DNA from: Liolophura sinensis
Taxonomy: Eukaryota; Mollusca; Polyplacophora; Chitonida; Chitonidae
Length of the DNA: 64,000 bases
Direction: 5' to 3'
Assembly: GCF_032854445.1 (NCBI RefSeq)
Contig: NC_088304.1
Span: 36,257,551-36,321,550 of the forward strand
Within the stretch, counting starts at the first letter, position 1. Every line of letters begins with the position of its first letter. The position numbers and the translations under genes are program-made. Below are positions 11,441-23,400 of the stretch, piece after piece. Under the pieces are notes generated by a model that was not told where the DNA came from, did not search any database, and saw nothing but the letters and a program-made list of their open reading frames with translations.

Positions 11441-12984
11441 TACATCGTTCAAAAGCGAGTTGCACTTTGCTAATGTCATATTTGCATTTATCATGTATAT
11501 ACAATGAGCTGGTAATAAACATTTTATAATGAAAACCTTTCAGCAAATGGAGTAAACTTTGTTAACCCTAAATAATGTAACTTGACAAAAGGATCGCTCT
11601 CTTCTTACATAAGGACGACTGTCCTTATATCACCCGTTATTCTCGGTTGGCACTGGCTGAATAGACGCACATACCTATAAAAACAGACCATGCCCAAAGG
11701 CGTATAAAAATCACATTAGAGGTCTAAATACTTTTACACCGTGCAGTAAAATTACTGTACACAAGGTTGAGCATCTTGGAAGGTATTCTAGGGTGTTTTT
11801 ATCGGACAATTTTATAAATACATAATAACACGAATGGGACACACGAGACCCCGCTTCAAAATACCGCTGTTATACGATGTTAAACTTACTCTCTGTACGA
11901 CAGACCTCTATAACCTTATGGTTTCAGGCTCTGTCGAAAGACATCCGCTTTTCTGGTACAAGTGGTGAATGACACAATCATTGTTAGCCAATGAACTCTT
12001 CGTACAAGCTGAAAGCCTTCGCAAAACACAACAAATTTTCATTGGTAGAGGTGGAGGATTGTCTGTATTAATATTCATGATTAACCAAGAAGTAAGACGG
12101 TGACCAGTGAATACTAAACTAAATAAATTCGCAGATAAACTGACATTATTGTTAGTGAGAAATTCACTAACAATAGTTAGTCCAACAGCTCTGCGCATAC
12201 ATCGAAGATAAAGTTTCCCAGGCATAATGTTTACGGAAAAAGATATTTTATGTATCAATTATCGCTGAAGACAGAAACAGGGAGGCCCCTCTGGTTCACG
12301 GCGCTGCAGAGTAGGACTTCAGTGAGCCTAGCGTTAGCCCAGCAGTCTCAGACCTCCACGCAGAGCCCATCCACAGAATCATCAACTCATGCTAAAAAAA
12401 TTATACCTGCCCGACATTAATTGGCAAACCATCTTCTACCATACATGCATTCCAATGCTTCAAACTCGCCTTCAAATCGCCTTCTGATATGAAACAACAA
12501 CTGCAAGGTGTCCATAGGTTCGTTCCCATTGGTCACTGTGGATTAGCGGTTTTCAGATTCAGGTACAAGGATTTACAGGGTGATTTAGCAGAGTTTGGTA
12601 GACTGGACGGCTTCTGCCTAAGCTGACTACATCAAACCCAAAGCATTCATTCATTCATGCAAAATATGCGTTGGACAGGCGATCTGTACGTTCGCCGCGC
12701 CTATTGCTTGTGGGGCCTGAGTCACAATAAGCAGATCTCGTGGCCGTTTGCTCAATTTAACTTTCGCTGACGACCACCAATGTGGTGTAAATAGTTGTAT
12801 ATCTCATAAGGGAAGATTTGTCCCTAAGTTGCCAAAGGTTGGTGGCTTTGCCGGGGTTCTTTCTCTTCCTCCATGTCATAAGAGACAAACTCTTGAAAAA
12901 CACGTTAAAAAACACTTAAAAGATAAAGAAATAAAATGCGTTTTATGCAAAACAAATAAAACAACTCTTAAGTGTATAAATTAT
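11441..12984. other. Between converging genes, no gene supported
   Basis: Contains a possible SINE-like 3' end near 12610-12660: 'catcaaacccaaagcattc' and an ATTC tail recall SINE-B. The 98-codon frame at 12748-13044 has spaced Cys and His residues but no regular zinc-finger spacing. Confidence 0.35.
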
Positions 12985-14130
12985 GAGAGAAATTTGACTA
13001 TTATGTTTTGCGTAGTCGAATTCATCAATCAGCCATATTATTGAATTTGTGCACGTTCAAACACGAATTGTGGACATCTGTGTTAAAGGCTACCATTCAG
13101 TCGTTATTGTCCTACATCACAGTAATACAGAACAGTATTATGCATTAACTTGCACATAAGTTTATCATGTGAAATTCATAGTGACCCGAGTATATCAGAT
13201 TTATTCAACTGGAGTAGGAGTTTTCACTTTTCGTCGACGAGGAAACTGTCACTCGAGTTTAATAAATTTGACACCAAGGGTCACGAATTTCATATCCTAG
13301 TTATCCCATAAATGCTTTATTGTAAATTTATAGCGGAAAAAATCAAAACGATTTAAACTTTTCGGAAACTGCGCGGACGTCTAACTGCGTAGTGATATCA
13401 CATATATAGGTCAAGTGAAGCGTCGTCAGTAAGTAACAAGTACATGGCGGAGTATAATATGGTACAAACAAAATTTATTAACATTACGACTTTTTTTTAC
13501 CACAGACATGTAAAAAGTTTGCTTTATATAATACATTGTTCAGTACGTTAATGTTTAGAACAAGAATAATTTTAAGAAAAATAATGTCAAAATTAGAGAA
13601 GCACAAAGTTTTAGGCCCATACAATAATATTAAGACAAATAATGGCTTACCGGATGTTTCCGATCTGGCAATTTTACTTAGCCTTCGTGGCGATAGCTCT
13701 ATGTCGTAGTCAATGCCGAGGATTTGCAAACTGATTCGATTAACTCTTGTCAAATTTATAACTCTGGCGCGTCCTTTTTGTCAATTTTTGCGATATCTCC
13801 TGGTCGTAAGGCAGGGTTAACATTTGGAGACGACAAGAAAAAGTTGCAAAAAACATGTAGTGCCTGTACAGCCGAGTTGTAATTTTGATTTGTCGATTAG
13901 ATGAATGAAAAGATACACTGACCAATCACAATGTCGGAATTAATATTACACGTGGTGCATATCAAAACGACATATCATGCCTTTATTACCCGGAAAAATG
14001 AATATTTATGGGATAAAATGAATTATTTTGGTGTCCTATGATAACAACTCTGAACATTTACACGGGAGTATTTCTTAGCCATTCAGCAAATTCTGTCACG
14101 GATTTACAAGTTGTGTTATTCTGCATTTAA
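12985..14130. repeat. Segmental duplication copy B, split by an insertion
   Basis: Left part (12985-13180) and right part (about 14012-14130) align consecutively to copy A at 11130-11440. The intervening 830 or so bases are absent from copy A and are read as an insertion. The right part ends 20 bases beyond the GCNT stop codon. Confidence 0.7.
13168..14016. mobile_element. Inserted segment with short inverted repeats
   Basis: A perfect 13-base inverted repeat 'ttatcccataaat' sits at 13301-13313 and 14004-14016. To its left, 13168-13188 and 13276-13294 form a second, imperfect inverted pair around 'gaaattc-gtgaccc'. This looks like one or two MITE-like non-autonomous DNA elements inserted in duplication copy B. 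The minus-strand frames inside (13484-13925) match nothing I recognise. A minus-strand AATAAA at 13987-13982 could serve the GCNT transcript. Confidence 0.5.
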
Positions 14131-14149
14131 AATTTACATTTTGACGTGG

Positions 14150-14445
14150 TCAGTTCCGATATACCACGTTCGGAAGGGCAGAGTAGAAACTTGTATCGAA
14201 ATCCTGTGGGTTGTGGAAGTCGTCGATAACACGGTTCCAATGTAGCTGTTCCAGACAGTCATAGGCATACTGACCGTACGAAGAGAGAAACTTGTTAGCG
14301 AAAAGCGCCTTAGAGTTGACCAACCTCGGCAAGTCCCCCACGTTAAATATACAGATTTGTCTCTGATATTTTCCACTGCATGGTGTCTTTCCCCATTGCT
14401 TGTACCTGATGAATGATGTCATCGACTCTCTGACGCTCTCAGGAC
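14150..14445 (-). CDS. GCNT: GCNT exon 3 (residues 320-417, last exon)
   Basis: Begins after the pyrimidine-rich acceptor 'tatttccttatctag' with two bases that complete Gly320. It encodes the last three conserved cysteines ('PCSGKY', 'QICIFNVGDLP', 'YDCLEQ') and 'LFANKF'. It ends at TGA 14152-14150 after a short tail with no known motif. The acceptor AG is at 14447-14446. Confidence 0.9.
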
Positions 14446-17400
14446 CTAGATAAGGAAATACTTTTTTAAAATAGTGATGCATTTTATTATGTATTAAAGC
14501 CATACTCGAGAAATTTTTAATTTTACATTGCCGGGCAGTTGTGGATGAAAAAAGGACTTCCCGGCGTAAACAGTGATACTGGGCAAGTTAATTTCGAACT
14601 TTCCTCCCATGTGACACACAGGGGCATGTTTTACGAATCGAATTTACCATGGTAACGTATGCCGTACGGAATTTAATTCAGTGCAATTTGCAAATGCAAT
14701 CGCTATGAGTTTAAGTCCAGCTCATGCTGACTTCCTCTCCGGCCGTACGTGGGCAGGTCTGACAGCAACGTTCGGTCGTTCGGTCGTAGGTTTCCCACGG
14801 GCTTTTCCCGCTTTTCTTCCACCACAATTCTGGCTGCTGTCCTGTCAGTGAAGCATTCTTCAGATGTTGCGGTAAAATATTTTATATATTAAAATAAGAT
14901 ATGAAAAAATGAATGCAAATGTTGAAATATTTCCTTGCAAAAGATATGGAGTAAACGACTAATTTCTATGGAAATTTGATTGGTCATAATCATTGCCGAC
15001 GCATTAATATGTGTCCATATGTTAAACCACACGCAAAAGTCAAATGGAATTGGAATGCTCTGTTCCGCCAGAATACAGCTATGATTGACTGGTTTGTGTT
15101 TAATGCCAGGCATGTGAAAGAATGTTATATTATACCATAATAATCGGTTTTGCCGGCAAAACCTTCAGAAAACCAAAGTCTTGCAAGACCCAGAAAGACC
15201 GGAAAACCAGACAAAGCCCAAACCAGGTGAAAAAAGTCCTTCGCCTTGCCGACTATCCAACCGTAGGTAAAGACGTAGTACAACCTACTGTACCATTTGA
15301 GGCGTAACTATGGACTTTCTGATAGATGTAGGCCTATGTGACGAACAAATTTCAACTCGAAACTTGCCTGTGTAATAAACATGACCGAACTCAGTGACTT
15401 ATTTTATATTCCAGATAGTGAAAATAAACTCGCATGAAATCTTATAGGTTGTCAGATGTCTAGCAGCGGGTTGGCGCTTGGAACAGGGGAGACAATTCAA
15501 CCCGTTAGATCTTTAGTATTTACACGGATTATCTCAATTGCCTCGCCTCGTCGTCTCTTCGGTTTGTTCGGCGAATAAAGCTTTGTTAAAGCGACACGTC
15601 CATAGCCAGTAGTAACGCATATTTTGGCCACAAATCTGACCTTAACAAGTAAAATGTTCATGTTCTTATCTGTTCTTGATGGCTAGCCCATCGAGTGGGA
15701 TTCCAGACAGTTCATAAGGTCCGGCTCATGATTCTATATGGTATATAGGAAGAAAATTTCCACTCAGCTGTACAACTTGAGCGCGTCGTAATGTTTGGTA
15801 TACACTCGTTGTTCGGGTCATCCAGTGACGAGAAATATCGAAGCCTGCATCGGTAAACCATATTTTATTATTAGCCGTTGGAACTTTTGGTTCCAACAAG
15901 TCGAACCAACTTCCAGTTTATTTTGAAGTCGAACTTCCGGCAATGTACCGCTTCCAATCTGTAAAATCCGTATACTTGTAGTTTGAATGTACACCAAACA
16001 TTAGGATGGGCTTGTGTTGTAAGGGTAAGTTAATTTTACATTCACCACAGGACAACATGGAAAAGGCGCCCGGCTTTACACATTAACCTTGATTCCTTTT
16101 TGCAGATCTGTTGATGGCATATTAATGGTTGCGGTAATTGTGTATATTTGTCGAGTTCTCGAGATGTTTTTCTTCTTCTTTTCTTCTGAAAAGTGTTTTC
16201 ACTTGTCCCCGGTTCGCATACATTGTATCCACAACGTGAGATAAAATATTCACTCATTTTGTGACAAAACTGACAGTTGTTTCAAAACCAAAAAAGCTGA
16301 AAGTGCACATACAAGTGCCGGTATTTTTCTGAAGATAAAGTATTTAGACAGTGACCTTGATTTAATTAACCTACCACGCATCTTTAATGAACCTGATGTT
16401 CGTAGTGCTGTGCCTAATTATTTTAATATCCAAGAGCCACCGGGAGAAAGTGGATTCTTCGGTACTTAACGACTGGCTTGAGATTTTCAAAAAGAAAGTT
16501 AGTCTTACTATACACCGTCTAGACATTGATGCTCTACCTAAAGTTAAACAGGTTCTGAAGGATCCCATTGTGCAAGAAACACTCGTCGACCTTCATAGTA
16601 AATCTATCACTGTAGCAGACAAGGTTCCTAATAATGTCATCTTTATTTGCAAGAATTATTATTATCAAATTCTTGTTCAACAGCTATGTGCATCTAAAAC
16701 GACATCCACGTATTCTGCTACTACATTTACTCTGGAGGAACTATTTAACAAACACAAAACCTTTCTTAAAGAAAGGCACATAAATATACCTACCCGTCAC
16801 ACAGAAATACCACAACTTTACTGGATTCCTAAAATGCATAAATTCCCATACAAGGCTCGATTTATTGCAGGTTCAAGAAGCTGTACCACCAAACTCTTGT
16901 CAACCCTACTTACGAGAGCGTTACAAGAAGTGAAGTCATTTTGGAATAAGTATTGTTGTGCCATAACAAAAAATTCAGGTGTCAACTGCATGTGGATTCT
17001 TAACAACTCCAAACGTCTTACAGAAGAACTTGATGCTCATATGCATATACCGTACAAAGACGTATCCACATGGGATTTCTCTACCCTCTATACTACGATT
17101 CCTCGCAAAGATCTTATTGAAAGAATGTCGTCGTTAATTGTCTCGGTATTTACTAAAACTGGTCATCGTTACATTAACGTCAGAAGAAATAAGGCTTTCA
17201 TTAGTTCTACTCTTTATAAAGGTTACCACTCATGGGAAATTCGGAGATACAATTTACCAACAGTGCATAGGTATTCCAATGGATACCAGTTGTGCGCCTC
17301 TTTTGGCAGGCTTATACCTGTTTTCATATGAATACGACTATATGCAGAAATTACTTAAAAGTAATATCTTTAAAGCTCGATCCTTTTCATTTACGAAGCG

Positions 17401-20400
17401 GTATATTGATGATCTACTGGCGTTAAATAATCCCCATATTGCTGAAGCGGTGAAGGAAATCTATCCGCCTTCATTGGATTTAAAGGAGACAACAGATAGT
17501 CCTGATGGTACATCTTATTTGGATCTATATCTGTACAAAGACGGACAAGGTCTCCTTTCACGCCGCCTTTACGACAAAAGGGATAATTTCAATTTTGATA
17601 TTGTAAATTATCCTTATTTAGATAGCAATATACCAAAGGGTCCTGCATATGGCGTAACGCCTTCATTCTAAGTTTCTCAAATTTTACAATGAATATAACA
17701 CTCTCGTTGGCAGGTATGGACAGAGCGTTCAGAATCTCTGGCGATCCGCATTGTGATAAACCACATAGACGGCGCTGTTATCCCTATGTACATATCTATC
17801 ACATACATGGTATTTAACAACATAGATGGCGCTGGTTGCCCAGTGTAACCGTCTACCTTGTATGTCATGTGTAACATCATAGATGGCGCCTCTTGTAGCA
17901 TGAGATCTTTACATATTAACGGGAAAGACGTAATCGTCCGTTACTTTTGAATCATAATCTGATCCGTTAGGGTCTGTAACGCTCGTCATTTTCAAACTAT
18001 ATCTAATACCGCTTAGCCTGGGGCTAGGGGACGTAAAGGTAGCCATGCTAATTACATCAGTATGATGCCTTTATGAACAGTTGCAATCAAAGCGCGACTG
18101 AGATACTTGTTTAGCTGTTATTTGACATGGAACTCATTCACGGACTACGAATTTGAACTTTGATATGGAATTCATGCCTGGAATATTCATTGTCTGCCCG
18201 GCATCATTGAAAACTGATGACCGCTTCTCTCTTGTGTGTTACCGGCTTTATTTCTTATTTGTATAATTTGACACACCTTTGTCTTCTGGAGTTAGTGTTA
18301 AACGTTGTTGTGGAAATGGATCTTGCGATTATCGACTTGGAGGCCCTTTACGGACTACGAATGGTATAGGAATGTCGGACTTGACGCTTATATTTATGAA
18401 ATTTCCTATTCATAGACATCTTATTGGTTTACATGTAGCGCATACATGTGCCGGTATTTATATATTTGCTATTCACAGACACACCTTATTGGTTTACACG
18501 TAGCACATACATGTGCCGGTATTTATGTATTTGCTATTCATAGACACATCTTATTGGTTTACATGTAGCGCATACATGTGCAGGTATTTATGTATTTGCT
18601 ATTCATAGACAAATCTTATTGGTTTACATGTAGCGCATACATGTGCAGGTATTTATGTATTTGCTATTCATAGACACATCTTATTGGTTTACATGTAGCG
18701 CATACATGTGCAGGTATTTATGTATTTGCTATTCATAGACAAATCTTATTGGTTTACATGTAGCGCATACATGTGCAGGTATTTATGTATTTGCTATTCA
18801 TAGACACATGTTATTGGTTTACATGTAGCACATACAAGTGCAGGTATTTATGTATTTGCTATTCATAGAGAAATCTTATTGGTTTACATGTAACGCATAC
18901 ATGTGCAGGTATTTATGTATTTGCTATTCATAGACACATGTTATTGGTTTACATGTAGCACATACAAGTGCAGGTATTTATGTATTTGCTATTCATAGAC
19001 ACATGTTATTGGTTTACATGTAGCACATACAAGTGCAGGTATTTATGTATTTGCTATTCATAGACACATGTTATTGGTTTACATGTAGCACATACAAGTG
19101 CAGGTATTTATGTATTTGCTATTCACAGACACATGTTATTGGTTTACATGTAGCACATACAAGTGCAGGTATTTATGTATTTGCTATTCATAGACACATC
19201 TTATTGGTTTACATGTAGCACAAACATGTAGAATTATAACTTGTGCCTCATCTGCATCTTTGTTATTTGATATAATTATAACTTGTGCCTCATCTGCATC
19301 TTTGTTATTTGATATAATTATAACTTGTGCCTCATCTGCATCTTTGTTATTTGATATAATTATAACTTGTGCCTCATCTGCATCTTTGTTATTTGATATA
19401 ATTATAACTTGTGCCTCATCTGCAGCTTTGTTATTTGATGTAATTAGAACTTGTGCCTCATCTGCAGCTTTGTTATTTGATATAATTATACTATCCAAAA
19501 AAAGAAACGCATAGGTGTTTTGTTTTATTTTAAAATGAAATAAATACATTTTGTCTTCATTTCATGAGCAAAATGTGTTTTAATATTGTTAATAGTCACA
19601 GTTAGCACACATTTTATTCCTCAAAACATTTCTTGGTTGAAAATGTTGAGTTTGGAGGCGAGGCCGTTTTTGGAAAAAGTAAAAAGTACAGCACCACACT
19701 GCATCACGTGCAGTCTTACACGCCGAACTTAGGCATGGAAAGCATGCAGTGTTTGATTATAAAACCGCAACTTCGGGCCGGAAATCGGCGTCTTTCAAGT
19801 GGTGTTTTCAAGCTGATTCAACATGCCACGTCTTGACACTGTCACAAGAAATATTGCCATTGGAAGACTTCAAGCTGGAGAGTCCCAATCGTCCATTTCT
19901 AGGCGTCTACACGTCAGCCAGAGCACGATTTCACGGCTTGCTGCCCGCTACAACAATACTGGGACAACAAATGACCGTCGGCGTCCAGGTCGACCACGTG
20001 TCACTACAGCAGCCCAAGATCGCTACATAAGGGTCCTCCATTTGCGTGACCGTTGTGCTACAGCTGAAAGCACAGCAGCCAGCATACCGGGACTGAGGAG
20101 GATATCAGGTCAGACAGTGCGGAACAGGCTGAGGGAACATGGACTGAGAGCCAGGAGGCCCTATGTTGGGATCGTACTGCGTCCTCACCATCGCGCCAAT
20201 CGCCTCCGATGGTGTAACAACGTGACTGCATGGAATCTACGCAACTGGCGACGCATTTGGTTCAGTGATGAGTCCAGATTCCTATTGCAGAGACGTGATG
20301 GTAGAAACCGGGTTTACAGACGTGCTCACGAACGTTATGCCCCTAACTGCGTACGCCAAGTGGACAGATTTGGTGGAGGGAGTGTGATGATGTGGGCAGC

Positions 20401-23400
20401 AATATCGTATACTGGTCGTACAAATCTTGTCCACGTTCAGGGAAATCTTACGGCCGTACGCTACCGAGACAGCATCCTGCAGCCACACCTCTTACCTGTC
20501 ATTGACGTTCAGCGGGAGTTGTTCCAGCAGGAAAACGCCAGACCGCACATGGCACGTGTCACAAGGGACTTCCTCGCCGAAAACAATGTAAATGTGCTAC
20601 CCTGGCCGTCCCGTTCCCCGGATCTTAACCCAATTGAGCATCTGTGGGATGAACTTGATCGACGTCTACGCCAACGTCAACCTCAATCCCAAACCCTTCA
20701 AGAGCAAGCTGCATGTTTGCAGGAGGAGTGGCAGAACATTCCCCAGGCCTCTATCCAGCGTCTCATCCAGTCCATGACAAGGCGTGTCAGAACTGTTATT
20801 TGTGCCCGTGGTGGTCACAACAGATACTGACATTCCACTCAAGTGGGAGACTCATTGTGAGTGTCTTACCTCAAGTTGATGGCCTTGTTGTCTAGATATG
20901 GACCCTTCCTTAATCTGTGTAAAAAAATATTTGCAGAATAGCAATTCTTATTTAGTTATGCATAATTGAAAAGACTGCATTACCTCCGCAAAAAACCGGG
21001 TTATGCGTTTCTTTTTTTGGATAGTATATAACTTGTGCCTCATCTGCATCTTTGTTATTTGATATAATTAGAACTTGTGCCTCATCTGCAGCTTTGTTAT
21101 TTGATATAATTAGGACTTGTGCCTCATCTGCATCTTTGTTATTTGATATAATTATAACTTGTGCCTCATCTGCAACTTTGTTATTTGATATGATTATAAA
21201 TCTTTACAAGCCAACACTTAGAAAAGTTTTGCAACTGACTAAAAATCTTGACTTGCAAAAAAATCTGAGCTTTACAAATGTGCTAATCCAGCTCAGAATG
21301 AGTGATGTTACCAGATCAGCTGAGTTATGAAGCTCGGTTATATTGTTGACTGACTTGATTAATAGGAAAACTCCCAGGAGTCTGTCATGACAATTGCATT
21401 GCCCAGTTTTCTGGGTCAGTGGAGTCCACTTTTCTTTTGATGAAGGAGCTGAAGGTGAACAACTTTGTATGGCTTTTTTGTTGGTTTTTCTGCTTCTTGA
21501 GGTACCACTTTGTAGGCTTTAAAGTGGCATTCTAGGTACCCCTACATATTTGTATGTTTTGCAGAAAATGGTGTGGAAGTCGAACACCAGGTGTTAGTGG
21601 GGAACAGTTCTGTTTTACCGGTCTCTGACTGGAGGACTGTAAAAAAAATTGATGGGTCAAACTGTCAGGAATATGACGGGAGTTGTCTCAGTTGAAGAGG
21701 ACCATCAGGCTCGTGGCATCCGGTATTTGGCGAATTACGTGAATTGTGAGAAGCACAGAGAAGAACGGTTCTGAATGATGTTTGAAAAGTGGAAGGAATT
21801 TTACAGATAAGAGAATTATACCACGATTGCCTACTGTATAGGTATGTATCTCAGTTGCGCTTTGACTGCAACTGTTAATTGTCAAACGTGGCGATGTAAT
21901 TCAACATTAGGAATATACAGCCCCATAACCCCGGGTTAATCGGAAATAGACACCATTATGAAGGAGAGTGAACTCTGTCCATATTTACTCACAGGAGACT
22001 TATACTAACTGTGACGTTTGGCGGAATAACCTTGACACACTAGTTTTCGCAGTAATAACTTGTGACATTAATTGAAATCGTCGTACAACACACAGGATCT
22101 AGCAAATGCTGCAGTACAAGGTGAGATATATACACGCCATACAAAAGACCCTTCGGATATTGCTGTTCAAATAGCGATATTTTACAATGTCAAAATTGAG
22201 CTATCCCTCTCGTAAAGTTTTGGAAATATGAAACCGCTTTGGGCATTCAACAAATAAGGCCCTGATAAGAAATAGCGCCTATTTTTCATTACATACTGCG
22301 AAGGAGGATATACATATAAACTGTATTTTCCAGCCTTTCACAGACGTTTACAGCCTTTTCCATGTATGGATTGATTAAAGCTTGCAGGTCATTAGTATAC
22401 CTTTAAGTGATTGAGATGTCATCGGATGTTTCTCCCAAATTTAAAGTAAAGATTACTCTTTTAATAATTACCACATATTGTAGTATTCAAACGAGAACAA
22501 GAATAGGTCAACGAAATTGGGGCACAATTTGTACCGATCAGAATACCTACACACTTTTGCCATGGTGCTAAGGGACGTGTAATGTGTTGTCACTTCAGCA
22601 TTTACATGAACAGTTAGAAATAGAATAAAACACAAACTGAGGCTAACTGAGGTTTTACTCTCCATGCTGTACGTCTATCACACTGTCGTCGCTGCTGTGG
22701 TTTTACTCTCCATGCTGTACGTCTATCACACTGCCATCGCTGCTCTGGTTTTACATTCCATGCTGTACGTATTTAGATTTAAGATTAACCATACAATTAA
22801 TGGTGCTGGCACTGTACTTCATGACTATATTGTATTCCTGCATATACCAGGATTCTGCTGGTGGACTAAGTGTCCCCGGGGCCTGGTACCTTTGCATTGT
22901 TTTAATGTTATTGCATATTAAATGGGATGACAACACGGAATTTTGAGTAATTCTAGACCAGTGACGTCTCATAAGTTTACCAGATTCGGCATGTAATGTG
23001 CTGATATTTAAGCCTTTACATAAACTGTTAGTCTAATACCCTGAGGAAAACTGACAGAAGACCGCATTTCACCAGTTAGGTGTGAACGTTTGTCAGCTAG
23101 CACTCGCTGATCTGGTTTTACTCTGTACGCTGTTCTTTAATTATGCTGTATTCCTGCTTAAACAAGGAATATCCCTTAGGCCTGATTCCATTGAATATAT
23201 TTAACGTTATTGTAACCAAATTTTGATGACAAGAGTGTATCTAGATCCGTGATGTCTAATCAATCAGTGCACTTTTTATCAGGTTCATCTTAGGCCATGC
23301 TGCTAGGGGGCGTATAATTTCCTACCACTTAAGCATTTTATGAATTGTTAGAATAAAACGGCAACTCAGTTAAACTGAGAAGTGGCCAGCTATCACACTG

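Noticed and set aside
12748-13044. Zinc-finger-like ORF
   Set aside because: Cys and His residues are not at C2H2 spacing, and the frame runs across the edge of the segmental duplication.
18200-18245. 'ctgatga' as a hammerhead ribozyme core in the P element, a feature reported for some Penelope-like elements
   Set aside because: No 'gaaa' core with flanking stems and cleavage triplet could be placed around it, and the matching site in copy P-e is changed. The word alone is expected by chance.
19184-19549. Long open frames on both strands over the 42-bp array
   Set aside because: The unit is a multiple of three and happens to lack stops. The 14-residue repeats are a by-product with no start context or splice sites.
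18408-21198. Regularly spaced repeats that might suggest a CRISPR array
   Set aside because: Whole units repeat with no unique spacers, periods are 65 and 42, and the genome is animal. These are minisatellites.
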